64,000 nucleotides of DNA from Novibacillus thermophilus. GTDB lineage: Bacteria; Bacillota; Bacilli; Thermoactinomycetales; Novibacillaceae. Below are positions 44,149-53,341 of the stretch, in pieces. Within the stretch, counting starts at the first letter, position 1. Each line of letters begins with the position of its first letter. Location of the stretch: positions 868,001 to 932,000 of the forward strand of contig NZ_CP019699.1 in NCBI RefSeq assembly GCF_002005165.1, written 5' to 3'. Below the pieces are notes generated by a model. The model saw only the letters and a list, made by a program, of their open reading frames with translations, ran no database searches and was not told the DNA's origin. Made by a program: the position numbers and the translations under genes.

Positions 44149-46027
44149 TCGAGTAGGAGGGGGCGGCTAGCCCCCGTCCTCTCACACCACCTAGCATGCG
44201 GGTCCGCACTAGGCGGTTCCAAAAGGTTGACGAAGTTCCATATAACGAAAAAGCATACTCTTCAGCCCTTTCGCTTCCCAGTAGGAAGTCGGAAGGGCAT
44301 TGTTTGTGTTCCGGGACATTTCCCATGGTCCTCGGCGGGAATTGGCCATCATGAAGCAGGCCCATTCTGGTACGCCAAGGGCCCTAAGTTCACGAAGACG
44401 GGTTCTGACCCGTTTCCATTGTTTCCATAGGCACATCCTCAGTCTGCGCCGAATCCATTGGTCGAATCTTTCACAGTGCGTCTTCATCGATGCCAGTCGA
44501 AAGTACCTGACCCAACCGATGATGTAGCGGTTGAGCCGTTTAATTCGCTCTTCCATGGAGATCGCCCGTGAACGACTCGTCATCTCACGTATTCTATCTT
44601 TGAATCGGGAGATGGTCTTCGGGGCTAACCGAATCGTTGCTTGTTTGTCCGGCAGAAAACTGAACCCTAGGAATTTCCGGTTCCAGGGGCGGTCTACCGC
44701 ACTTTTGTCTCGGTTCACTTTCAGTTTCAGCTTTCCCTCTACAAAGCGAATCACCGATTCCATGACGCGTTCCCCTGCGCGCTTGCTAGCGACAAAGATG
44801 TTACAATCGTCCGCATAACGTGCGAATTGCAACCCGCGTTTCTTTCGTTCTTTGTCCAGGTCGTCCAACAAGATGTTGGCCAGAAGCGGACTCAGCGGTC
44901 CGCCTTGCGGCGTCCCTTCCTCTGTCCGTTGGCATACTCCGTTGACCATGACTCCGGCGTTGAGGTACACCCGGATGAGTTTCAGGTCTCGCTTGTCCTT
45001 CACCCTTCTTGCTACCCTCGCCATGAGCATGTCGTGGTTTACTCGGTCAAAGCACTTCTCTAAGTCCAAGTCCACAACCCATCTGTATCCACTCTGGATA
45101 TAGCGCTGGGCTTGAAGGACCGCATCATGGGCTCGCTTCCCTGGTCGGAAGCCGTAGCTGTCCCATGAGAAGTGAGCATCGAAGATCGGATGCATCACTT
45201 GCAGCAGGGCTTGCTGGAGGAGCCGGTCCATCGCGGTCGGGATCCCTAGAAGCCTCACGCCGCCTCCAGGTTTGGGGATTTCCACCCGTTTGACTGGCGC
45301 GGGTTTGTAGGTTCCCGCTAGGAGCTCTGCTTTCACCTGTGCCCAGTGTGTGTTCAGGTAAGCCTGCAGTTCAGCTACCGTTACTCCGTCCACTCCGGGC
45401 GCTCCTCCGTTTCGGACCACTCGCTTGTATGCGAGCAAGAGATTTTCTCTCTCAAGCATCCTGTCCAGCAAGTCGTTATGGTCTTCGCGAGAGGAAGGGG
45501 CGACTTGTGCCGGAGAAGAGCTCGGCGCTCCAACATACCCTCGCGGCTTCACCGCTGCTCTCTGTTGGCAGCTCCCTTGCGGGATATTCTGCTGTCTGCG
45601 CTCTTCTCTCGAACGCATCGGTTTCCTCTCTCCTTTCGGTTCGGCCCTTCCGCTTTCCGGCGCCCCGTACTTGCGTACTATGGCCTCTGCTGACTCCTGC
45701 GGATTCAGCGCAGCCTCTCGACTGCGGTTACGATGTTACTTCGCGTGTTCCGCAGGCCTCCCCAGATAAGAGCGTCATCTTTCCGCCCGCGATCACTGGA
45801 GTTTACAGGATGAGCCCTTGGCGGCTTTGGATTTCGTTGTGTTCTGGCAACTCATCCGACTAATCCTGCCTCAAATCCAGTTCGTGTACCTTGACCCGTG
45901 CGTTTGTCTCCGGCTTCCTTCAGATTCCGCCTCGCGACGGACACCCTTGCCTTTGACTACGGTAGGCGCTCGCCAGCCCCCGTTCGGGACTTTCGCCCTA
46001 TAGATGACGCCCATGCTGGGCGTACAC
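44148..46027 (-). mobile_element. Group II intron (class C-like), complete
   Basis: On the minus strand the element begins near 46027 with GTGTACGCCCAGCATGGGCG and ATCTATAGGGCGAAAGTCCC, the 5' features of bacterial group II introns, and ends near 44148 with domain V (44185-44222, GAACCGCC...GGTGG stem) and domain VI ending GCCCCCTCCTACTCGAT. It carries a maturase lacking an endonuclease domain, as class C introns do. It sits beside the clpX terminator hairpin, a known target type for class C, and is antisense to clpX. Exact ends are approximate by a few bases. Confidence 0.85.
44209..45618 (-). CDS. ltrA: Group II intron reverse transcriptase/maturase
   Basis: A 469-residue intron-encoded protein. 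Reverse transcriptase blocks: NGGAPGVDGVTVAEL, RRVEIPKPGGG-type block (VEIPKPGGGVRLLGIPTAMDR), FDAHFSWDSYGFRPGKRAHDA, EGTPQGGPLSPLLANILLDDLD, catalytic FARYADDCNIFV, then thumb/domain X (RYIIGWVRYFRLASMKTH, RRLRMCLWKQWKR). No HNH endonuclease. It promotes splicing and retrohoming. ATG 45618 follows GAAAGGAGAG. The stop falls within intron domain V. Confidence 0.95.
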   Translation of the reverse strand: MRSREERRQQNIPQGSCQQRAAVKPRGYVGAPSSSPAQVAPSSREDHNDLLDRMLERENLLLAYKRVVRNGGAPGVDGVTVAELQAYLNTHWAQVKAELLAGTYKPAPVKRVEIPKPGGGVRLLGIPTAMDRLLQQALLQVMHPIFDAHFSWDSYGFRPGKRAHDAVLQAQRYIQSGYRWVVDLDLEKCFDRVNHDMLMARVARRVKDKRDLKLIRVYLNAGVMVNGVCQRTEEGTPQGGPLSPLLANILLDDLDKERKKRGLQFARYADDCNIFVASKRAGERVMESVIRFVEGKLKLKVNRDKSAVDRPWNRKFLGFSFLPDKQATIRLAPKTISRFKDRIREMTSRSRAISMEERIKRLNRYIIGWVRYFRLASMKTHCERFDQWIRRRLRMCLWKQWKRVRTRLRELRALGVPEWACFMMANSRRGPWEMSRNTNNALPTSYWEAKGLKSMLFRYMELRQPFGTA

Positions 46028-46033
46028 ACAGTT

Positions 46034-46063
46034 AACGCCGGGGTATGGCTCCCGGCGTTTTTT
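46034..46063 (+). terminator. clpX terminator, displaced by the intron
   Basis: ACGCCGGG (46035-46042) pairs with CCCGGCGT (46051-46058), followed by a T run. It now lies 1.88 kb past the clpX stop because the intron is in between. Confidence 0.85.
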
Positions 46064-46131
46064 GTATGATTACTCCCTGTTCCTCGCGGTAATACTATGG
46101 ATGAATTGAGAACTACCGGGAGGAACGTGAC

Positions 46132-47823
46132 GTGAACATGACAACGGCTTTGCTGGTCGTTAATGTCTTTTTTAGTGTCATTATCGGCCTGTACTTTTGG
46201 AACATGCTCAAGAGCCAACAATCCAACAAAATTGCTGTCAACCGCGAATCGAAAAAAGAGATGGAGAAACTGCAGAAGCTTCGTCAAATCACCCTGTCCG
46301 AACCGTTGGCCGAAAGGACTCGTCCGGCGAAACTGGACGATATTGTCGGTCAAGAAGAAGGGCTCCGCGCTCTTCGCGCTGCTTTGTGCGGGCCGAATCC
46401 CCAGCACGTCATCATTTACGGCCCCCCTGGAGTTGGGAAGACGGCTGCCGCGCGGGTTGTATTGGAAGAAGCGCGCAAAAATCCATTCTCACCGTTTAAA
46501 CACGATGCGAAGTTTGTTGAATTAGACGCGACGACTGCCCGGTTTGACGAACGGGGAATTGCCGACCCGTTGATCGGTTCGGTTCACGATCCAATCTACC
46601 AAGGTGCCGGCGCGATGGGTGTCGCGGGGATTCCCCAGCCGAAGCAAGGGGCTGTGACGAAAGCGCACGGTGGGCTACTTTTTATTGACGAAATTGGGGA
46701 ACTGCACCCGATTCAGATGAATAAAATGTTGAAAGTGTTGGAAGACCGTAAAGTATTTTTGGAGTCGGCTTACTACAGCCCGGAAGACTCGAACATCCCC
46801 AGTCACATTCACGACATTTTTCAAAACGGCTTGCCGGCCGATTTTCGCTTGGTTGGCGCAACGACGCGCACCGCCGAGGAAATACCGCCGGCGATTCGTT
46901 CCCGTTGTCTTGAAATATTTTTTCGAGCGCTGCTTCCTGAAGAGATTGAGCAGATTGCGTGGAAAGCCGTTGAGAAATTACAAATTCAGGCACAGCCCGA
47001 GGCCGTTGAAGTGGTCAAAAAATACGCTACAAACGGGCGCGAAGCCGTCAATATGGTGCAAATCGCCTACGGTTTGGGACTGACGGAAGGGCGGCACACG
47101 ATTTTGGCTAAGGATGTGGAATGGGTTGCTCACAACAGTCAAATCACACCCCGTCCAGACAAAAAAATCCCTCCTCAGCCGCAAATCGGGGTCGTCAACG
47201 GGTTAGCGGTCTACGGGCCGAATTTGGGGTCATTGTTGGAGATTGAAGTGACGGCGAGCAAAATAGGGCGGGGAGAAAAAGGATCGGTCAACATAACCGG
47301 AGTAGTGGAGGAAGAGACGCTCGGTGAAGGCAGGGGAGGCCGGTCTTTAAAACGGAAGAGCCTGGCCAAAGCTTCCGTAGAAAATGTCCTCACCGTCCTG
47401 AAAAAAACTGACGTCAATCCGTATCAATACGACTTGCATGTTAACTTCCCCGGCGGGATGCCCGTCGACGGTCCTTCTGCCGGGGTGGCCTTGGCTACGG
47501 CCATTTACTCTGCGATCAAGGGTGTGCCTGTGGACAACGAAACAGCTCTTACAGGGGAAATCAGCATTCGCGGAAACGTGAAACCGGTGGGAGGCGTGGT
47601 GGCCAAGGTGAATGCGGCCATGCAAGCCGGTGCACGAAAAGTGTTGATCCCACAAGACAACTGGCAGAGTATCTTTAAGGACATAGGTATTGAAGTCGTT
47701 CCTGTGACCCGCATAGAACAAGTGTTAGAACATATGCTGCTGCCACAAGAGAAAGTCAGCGAGCGGACCGGGACACAAGAGAAGCCGGCCGACATCATGA
47801 CTGCTTCACCACTTGCCAGATAG
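46132..47823 (+). CDS. lonB: ATP-dependent protease LonB
   Basis: A 563-residue Lon family protease with an N-terminal transmembrane segment (residues about 5-23), AAA+ domain with Walker [12 protein letters not shown] near 94-104 and LLFIDEIGELHPIQ, and a Lon protease domain with catalytic Ser in MPVDGPSAGV (about 448) and Lys in GGVVAKVNAAM (about 491). B. subtilis LonB is associated with the forespore. GTG start at 46132 with GGGAGG 8 nt upstream. Followed by a terminator before lonA. Confidence 0.95.
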   Translation: MNMTTALLVVNVFFSVIIGLYFWNMLKSQQSNKIAVNRESKKEMEKLQKLRQITLSEPLAERTRPAKLDDIVGQEEGLRALRAALCGPNPQHVIIYGPPGVGKTAAARVVLEEARKNPFSPFKHDAKFVELDATTARFDERGIADPLIGSVHDPIYQGAGAMGVAGIPQPKQGAVTKAHGGLLFIDEIGELHPIQMNKMLKVLEDRKVFLESAYYSPEDSNIPSHIHDIFQNGLPADFRLVGATTRTAEEIPPAIRSRCLEIFFRALLPEEIEQIAWKAVEKLQIQAQPEAVEVVKKYATNGREAVNMVQIAYGLGLTEGRHTILAKDVEWVAHNSQITPRPDKKIPPQPQIGVVNGLAVYGPNLGSLLEIEVTASKIGRGEKGSVNITGVVEEETLGEGRGGRSLKRKSLAKASVENVLTVLKKTDVNPYQYDLHVNFPGGMPVDGPSAGVALATAIYSAIKGVPVDNETALTGEISIRGNVKPVGGVVAKVNAAMQAGARKVLIPQDNWQSIFKDIGIEVVPVTRIEQVLEHMLLPQEKVSERTGTQEKPADIMTASPLAR

Positions 47824-47873
47824 ATGTCAATGGACAAAGTACGGCGATTAAGATAAAATTTACAAAGTGAACG

Positions 47874-47903
47874 AAGGCAAAAATATTTTTGCCTCTTTTT
47901 TTT
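47874..47903 (+). terminator. Terminator between lonB and lonA
   Basis: GGCAAAAATATTTTTGCC is a perfect palindrome (47876-47893) followed by a long T run. Confidence 0.75.
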
Positions 47904-47927
47904 AAACAGTACGGAGGTGCCCGTCAA

Positions 47928-50255
47928 TTGGGGATCAAAACAACGGAGAAAACACTTCCCTTACTGCCGTTGCGGGGGTTGATTGTCTATCCGGGAACAG
48001 TGTTGCATTTAGACGTGGGCCGGGAAAAGTCGATCAAAGCGTTAGATGAGGCGATGCTGGCAGACAATGAGCTCTTCCTGGCCACACAGAAAGAAGTGAA
48101 CGTTGAGGAACCAAGTGTCGATGACATATACAGAACCGGCACAGTGGCCAGAGTGAGACAGATGTTAAAGTTGCCGAACGGGACCATCCGCGTATTGGTT
48201 GAAGGGTTGGCCAGGGGAAAACTGTTGGAATATGTGCAAGAGGAGACATTTTTCCGCGTCAAAGTGGAACAAATTGACCAGGACGAGCCAGATTCCCCTG
48301 AAATTGAAGCGTTGATGCGGACGGCTTTGGGACAGTTTGAGCAATACGTCAAACTGACGAAGAAGGTGACGCCAGAAACCTTTTCCGCAGTTCAGGACAT
48401 AGATGAACCGGGGCGGCTGGCCGACCTTGTGACGTCCCATTTACCTTTGAAGTTAAAAGACAAACAGCGGATCTTGGAAACGATCGACATTAAGAAGCGG
48501 TTGGAGAAACTTCTCAACCTGTTGAATGACGAGCGCGAAGTGCTGGAGTTGGAGCGCAAAATCAGCCAGCGCGTGAAAAAGCAAATGGAGAAAACGCAGA
48601 AAGAGTACTACCTCCGGGAGCAGATGAGGGCGATTCAACGCGAGTTGGGTGAAAAAGAGGGAAGAGCCGGTGAGGCAGAGGAACTGCGCGAGCGTTTGAG
48701 TGAGTCCGATGCTCCAAAAGGAGTGAAGGAAAAAGCAGAGAAGGAAATCGCCCGGCTGGAGAAAATGCCGCCTACATCTGCAGAGGGGAGTGTCATCCGC
48801 ACCTACGTAGAGTGGCTGCTGGATTTACCGTGGTCGTACGAGACGGAAGACCGGTTAAACATTCGCCGCGCGGAAAAAGTGTTGGACGAAGACCATTACG
48901 GATTGGAAAAGGTAAAAGAACGGGTGCTCGAATATTTGGCCGTCCAGCAAATGGTCAAAAAATTGAAAGGCCCAATCCTCTGTCTCGTCGGTCCTCCAGG
49001 TGTCGGAAAAACGTCTCTCGCCCGCTCCATTGCCCGCTCACTCGGACGCAAGTTCGTTCGAGTATCACTGGGAGGAGTACGGGATGAAGCGGAAATCCGC
49101 GGACACCGCCGCACGTATGTGGGCGCCATGCCCGGGCGAATTATGCAAGGGATGAAGAGTGCCGGCAGCGTGAACCCTGTCTTTCTTCTAGACGAAATCG
49201 ATAAAATGGCGATGGATTTCCGCGGGGACCCTGCCGCCGCTCTGTTAGAGGTTTTGGATCCGGAACAAAACCATTCGTTTAGCGACCATTACATTGAACT
49301 GCCGTACGACCTTTCCAAAGTGATGTTTATTACGACGGCTAACGTGATGCACAACATTCCACGCCCGTTGTTGGACCGGATGGAAGTGCTCTACATCTCG
49401 GGTTACACCGAGTTAGAGAAGCAGAAAATTGCGCAACACTACTTGTTGCCCAAGCAGTTGAAAGAACACGGTTTAACTGGCGACAAACTGCAAATCCAGC
49501 AAGGGGCGCTGCTGAAAATCATTCGCGTGTACACTCGGGAAGCCGGTGTGCGCAACTTGGAACGCACGATTGCGTCTCTTTGCCGCAAAGCAGCGAAAAT
49601 ATTGGTGGCCGGAGAGAAGAAACGGGTGGTTGTCACGCCGAAAAACGTCTCAAATTTCTTAGGGCCGGAGAAGTACCGCTACGGCATAGCGGAGGCGGAA
49701 GATCAGGTGGGAGCGGCGACTGGGCTGGCGTGGACGGAGGCCGGGGGCGATACGCTTTCCATCGAAGTGACGCTCTTACCGGGGAAAGGAAAATTGACAT
49801 TGACGGGCTCCCTTGGAGACGTAATGAAAGAATCGGCTCAAGCGGCTTTCAGCTACATTCGCTCCCGCGCCGACACCCTTAAAATTCCCGTCGACTTCAA
49901 CGAGAAGTACGACATCCACATCCACGTTCCTCAAGGGGCTATCCCGAAGGACGGCCCTTCAGCGGGCATCACAATGGCAACTGCCCTCGTTTCAGCGCTG
50001 ACGGAGATACCCGTGTCCCGCGAAGTGGCGATGACCGGCGAAATTACTCTCCGGGGACGCGTGCTCCCGATCGGCGGTTTGAAGGAAAAGTCTCTCAGCG
50101 CTCACCGGGCTGGAATCAAAAAAGTGTTGTTCCCGCGGGACAATGTAAAAGATCTGGACGACATCCCAGAAAGTGTGCGAAAAGACCTCCAATTTGTCCC
50201 CGTTGAACATATGGACGCCGTGTTGAAACACGCCTTGGTCAGGGTGCCAAAATGA
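47928..50255 (+). CDS. lonA: ATP-dependent protease LonA
   Basis: A 775-residue soluble Lon: substrate-binding LON domain to about 205 ([23 protein letters not shown]), coiled-coil region, AAA+ domain with [17 protein letters not shown] near 352 and [10 protein letters not shown], protease domain with Ser near 677 ([11 protein letters not shown]) and Lys near 720 ([14 protein letters not shown]). Length equals B. subtilis LonA. TTG start at 47928 follows GGAGGTG. Overlaps ysxC by 4 bp. Confidence 0.96.
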   Translation: MGIKTTEKTLPLLPLRGLIVYPGTVLHLDVGREKSIKALDEAMLADNELFLATQKEVNVEEPSVDDIYRTGTVARVRQMLKLPNGTIRVLVEGLARGKLLEYVQEETFFRVKVEQIDQDEPDSPEIEALMRTALGQFEQYVKLTKKVTPETFSAVQDIDEPGRLADLVTSHLPLKLKDKQRILETIDIKKRLEKLLNLLNDEREVLELERKISQRVKKQMEKTQKEYYLREQMRAIQRELGEKEGRAGEAEELRERLSESDAPKGVKEKAEKEIARLEKMPPTSAEGSVIRTYVEWLLDLPWSYETEDRLNIRRAEKVLDEDHYGLEKVKERVLEYLAVQQMVKKLKGPILCLVGPPGVGKTSLARSIARSLGRKFVRVSLGGVRDEAEIRGHRRTYVGAMPGRIMQGMKSAGSVNPVFLLDEIDKMAMDFRGDPAAALLEVLDPEQNHSFSDHYIELPYDLSKVMFITTANVMHNIPRPLLDRMEVLYISGYTELEKQKIAQHYLLPKQLKEHGLTGDKLQIQQGALLKIIRVYTREAGVRNLERTIASLCRKAAKILVAGEKKRVVVTPKNVSNFLGPEKYRYGIAEAEDQVGAATGLAWTEAGGDTLSIEVTLLPGKGKLTLTGSLGDVMKESAQAAFSYIRSRADTLKIPVDFNEKYDIHIHVPQGAIPKDGPSAGITMATALVSALTEIPVSREVAMTGEITLRGRVLPIGGLKEKSLSAHRAGIKKVLFPRDNVKDLDDIPESVRKDLQFVPVEHMDAVLKHALVRVPK

Positions 50256-50839
50256 TAGTGAACCACGCAGAATTGGTTGTGAGCGCGGTTAAGCCGGAAC
50301 AGTATCCGAAAGGATCTCTCCCGGAAATTGCCCTCGTCGGACGTTCCAATGTGGGAAAGTCTTCGTTGATTAACCGCATGATAAATCGTAAACGGTTGGC
50401 CCACACGAGCTCTACACCGGGAAAGACACAAACGCTGAACTTTTATTTGATTAACCGCGCTTTTTACTTTGTCGATTTACCGGGATACGGGTATGCGAAA
50501 GTGTCCAAACAGACAAAAGCGCAATGGGGACACATGATCGAACACTACTTGCGGAAGCGGGAGGAATTAACGTGCGCCTTGCTTCTCGTTGACGTGCGGC
50601 ATAAACCTACGCGGGATGATGTGAACATGTTCGATTGGTTAGACTACTACACGATCCCGACTGTTGTCGTGGCGACAAAATCAGATAAACTCTCAAAAGG
50701 GAAGCGGCTGCAACAAGTGAAGGCCATTCAACGGGAACTGGGGGTTCGCCCGGAGGATATCGTCGCTTTTTCCTCAGCGACAGGTGAAGGGAAAGAACCC
50801 CTCTGGAGAGCGATCACTTCGTACGTTTCAAACGCGTAA
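50252..50839 (+). CDS. ysxC: Ribosome biogenesis GTPase YsxC (EngB)
   Basis: A 195-residue TRAFAC GTPase needed for 50S subunit assembly. G1 [14 protein letters not shown] near residue 30, G2/G3 [14 protein letters not shown] and [15 protein letters not shown]4 [13 protein letters not shown]5 [10 protein letters not shown]. The ATG overlaps the lonA stop (ATGA), so coupled translation as in B. subtilis. Confidence 0.96.
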   Translation: MIVNHAELVVSAVKPEQYPKGSLPEIALVGRSNVGKSSLINRMINRKRLAHTSSTPGKTQTLNFYLINRAFYFVDLPGYGYAKVSKQTKAQWGHMIEHYLRKREELTCALLLVDVRHKPTRDDVNMFDWLDYYTIPTVVVATKSDKLSKGKRLQQVKAIQRELGVRPEDIVAFSSATGEGKEPLWRAITSYVSNA

Positions 50840-50904
50840 ACGGGAAATTGCGTATTGAATAGTGTATTGTATGAACCGGATTTACATGGGGGAAGGTGAA
50901 GAGG

Positions 50905-52041
50905 TTGTCTAAAAAAGTGAAAGTCGCCGTCTTGTTCGGGGGAAGATCTGGTGAACACGAGGTGTCCATTCAGTCGGCGTGCTCGGTCATTGAGTCAATG
51001 AATCCGGACAAATTCGAAGTCATTCCCGTTGCGATCAGCCATGAAGGCGAGTGGAAGGGCGGAAGTGCCTCCCTTGCCATGTTGGAGGAGAAGATTGACA
51101 GCAGAACGTTAAATCGGTTGACGTCCAATCACCTCATTTCCGCTGTCGACCGACTGACGTCCAACAGAGCGTTGACATCAGCCAGATTGAGATCGGGGAT
51201 GTTGACGGTGACGATGCAGGAAGTCGATGTCTTCTTTCCGGTTCTCCACGGCACTTACGGAGAAGATGGAACCATTCAGGGCCTGTTGGAAATGGCCGGG
51301 AAACCGTATGTCGGTGCCGGAGTGTTAGCTTCAGCAGTCGGGATGGATAAAGTCGTCATGAAACAAATTTTTGCTCAGGCAGGGCTGCCTCAAGGTCACT
51401 TTACGTCAGTTTTGCGCCGAAACTGGGAGAGTGATCGACTTGCGATCGTCGAGCAGATTGAAAAAGAGTTCACTTACCCGTGTTTTGTGAAACCGGCCAA
51501 CCTCGGTTCCAGTGTCGGCATTTCGAAGGCGAAAGACCGAAACACTTTGTGTGAGGCGATCGATTTGGCCTGTCGCTACGACCGCAAAGTGATCGTGGAA
51601 GAGTTTATTCCGGCCCGCGAGGTGGAAGTCGCTGTTCTGGGAAACGATGATCCGAAGGCGTCAGTTCCGGGAGAAATCGTCCCTTCCAATGAGTTTTACG
51701 ACTATCGTGCCAAGTACATCGACGGTAAATCGGTGATGCACATCCCGGCAGAACTGCCGAACGAGACGAAGGAGAAGTTGCAGAAGTGGGCGATTGAAGC
51801 GTTTCAGGCCATTGACGGGTCTGGGTTGGCGCGGGTCGATTTTTTTGTGCGAACAGACAACGGCCGAGTCTTGATTAACGAGATCAATACGATGCCCGGA
51901 TTTACGAAATACAGTATGTACGCCAAACTATGGGAACATTCGGGACTGTCTTACTCTCAGTTAGTGGAAACATTGATTGAGCTGGCGTTTGATCGGTTTC
52001 GGGAGAAGACGAGGAACACGACGAGATTCGATCTCGAATAG
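50905..52041 (+). CDS. ddl: D-alanine--D-alanine ligase
   Basis: A 378-residue ATP-grasp ligase for the D-Ala-D-Ala peptidoglycan terminus. VAVLFGGRSGEHEVSIQSA at the start, FPVLHGTYGEDGTIQGLLEMAGKPYVGAGVLAS, ATP-grasp FVKPANLGSSVGISKA and GSGLARVDFFV, EINTMPGFTKYSMY. A repeated-looking insert NRLTSNHLISAVDRLTSNRAL (split by family spacing) lies around 60-90. TTG at 50905 with AAGGTGAAGAGG upstream; a GTG at 50896 is possible. Not found at this place in B. subtilis. Confidence 0.93.
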   Translation: MSKKVKVAVLFGGRSGEHEVSIQSACSVIESMNPDKFEVIPVAISHEGEWKGGSASLAMLEEKIDSRTLNRLTSNHLISAVDRLTSNRALTSARLRSGMLTVTMQEVDVFFPVLHGTYGEDGTIQGLLEMAGKPYVGAGVLASAVGMDKVVMKQIFAQAGLPQGHFTSVLRRNWESDRLAIVEQIEKEFTYPCFVKPANLGSSVGISKAKDRNTLCEAIDLACRYDRKVIVEEFIPAREVEVAVLGNDDPKASVPGEIVPSNEFYDYRAKYIDGKSVMHIPAELPNETKEKLQKWAIEAFQAIDGSGLARVDFFVRTDNGRVLINEINTMPGFTKYSMYAKLWEHSGLSYSQLVETLIELAFDRFREKTRNTTRFDLE

Positions 52042-52058
52042 CGAACTGATTGATAGGG

Positions 52059-52092
52059 CGGTCCCTGTTTTGAAAAGGGACCTATTTTTTTT
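52059..52092 (+). terminator. Terminator of ddl
   Basis: GGTCCCT (52060-52066) pairs with AGGGACC (52076-52082), followed by TATTTTTTTTT. Confidence 0.88.
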
Positions 52093-52297
52093 TACGAAAT
52101 GTTCGGCAGTCTGTCACACATAGAAAGGTAAAAATTCTTTATAATAACATTTAGGCATGCTTTTATAATGGGTCATACTGACTGAAAGTCGCCTGCTGTA
52201 CAAGGGTTGTGGTATATGGTATTGTATGGGGTGGTCAGATTCGCCTTCTGTTTAGACGTTGTCGATTACATTGAGAAAGTGAGGTCGTGTTGATCGT

Positions 52298-53308
52298 ATG
52301 AGACGAAACCGTGGTGTGACGCTTTTGCTGTTCATGTTAACCGTTGCGGCATTTGGCCTCGTGGGTTGCACTGTGGAACAGTCTACGCTCGATCCGAAAG
52401 GGCCTGTGGCGGAACAGCAGGTGTCCCTCATATACCTTAGTTTTTGGATCATGATGGGTGTGACGATTGTCGTCGCCGTTATTCTGTTATATGTTCTTTT
52501 TCGCTATCGCGCGCGGAAAGGTCAAGAATATATCCCTGAGCAGGTGGAAGGGAACAAGTGGCTCGAGATCACGTGGGTCGTGATTCCCGCTATTCTGCTG
52601 ACGATCCTGCTCGTCCCCACCATATCGGTGACATACAATTTGGCAGACGCATCGGACGACGGGGATGGAGTAGAAATTGTCGTGACAGGGAAACAATATT
52701 GGTGGGAGTTTTATTACCCGGAACTTGGAATCGTCACAGCTAATGAACTACATATTCCAACTGGGAAAAAAATACACTTGCATCTTGAAGCATCGGACGT
52801 CATTCATTCGTTTTGGGTACCGAAATTGGCAGGTAAAACGGACACCATTCCCGGGCGGACGAACTACATGTGGCTGCAAGCCGATGAGCCGGGGATTTAC
52901 TCTGGACAGTGCGCAGAGTACTGCGGTTCTTCTCACGCTTTGATGGCATTTCAAGTGGTGGCCCACGAACCGGAAGAATTTGACAGTTGGGTGGCGCAAA
53001 TGACGGAACCGCCGTCTGAACCACAGACACAACTTGCACAGGAAGGACAAGAAATCTTCACCCAAAGTTGCGCCAGCTGCCACGCCGTTGAGGCCTCGGA
53101 AGATACCGTCGGCATGCAAGGACCGAACTTGGCGAACTACGGCAATCGCAACAAGATGGCGGCCGCGATCATGGAAAACAATAAAGAGAACTTAGTAGAC
53201 TGGATTATGAACCCTCAAGACATTAAACCGGGTAACTTGATGCCCGATCTCGATATCGATGAACAGCAAGCTGAAGCGCTGGCTGAGTACTTGCTCAACC
53301 TTAAGTAA
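52298..53308 (+). CDS. ctaC: Cytochrome caa3 oxidase subunit II with fused cytochrome c
   Basis: A 336-residue lipoprotein-like subunit: signal ending LVGC (about residue 25), two membrane helices (SFWIMMGVTIVVAVILLYVLF, ITWVVIPAILLTILLVPTI), CuA cupredoxin domain with WWEFYYPELG and CAEYCGSSHALM (cysteines near 204-208), and a C-terminal cytochrome c with CASCH (about 258-262) and methionine ligand in GNLMPDL. It receives electrons from reduced cytochromes and passes them to subunit I. Two TATAAT boxes lie 120-160 bp upstream. First gene of ctaCDEF. Confidence 0.95.
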   Translation: MRRNRGVTLLLFMLTVAAFGLVGCTVEQSTLDPKGPVAEQQVSLIYLSFWIMMGVTIVVAVILLYVLFRYRARKGQEYIPEQVEGNKWLEITWVVIPAILLTILLVPTISVTYNLADASDDGDGVEIVVTGKQYWWEFYYPELGIVTANELHIPTGKKIHLHLEASDVIHSFWVPKLAGKTDTIPGRTNYMWLQADEPGIYSGQCAEYCGSSHALMAFQVVAHEPEEFDSWVAQMTEPPSEPQTQLAQEGQEIFTQSCASCHAVEASEDTVGMQGPNLANYGNRNKMAAAIMENNKENLVDWIMNPQDIKPGNLMPDLDIDEQQAEALAEYLLNLK

Positions 53309-53341
53309 TGTAACCTCAAGAAAGGAGGAGACAGCGTCGAA

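Noticed and set aside
44148..46027. Intron as the cause of the clpX frameshift
   Set aside because: The frame break is at 43544-43547, 600 bp upstream of the intron, in a G run; the clpX stop is intact.
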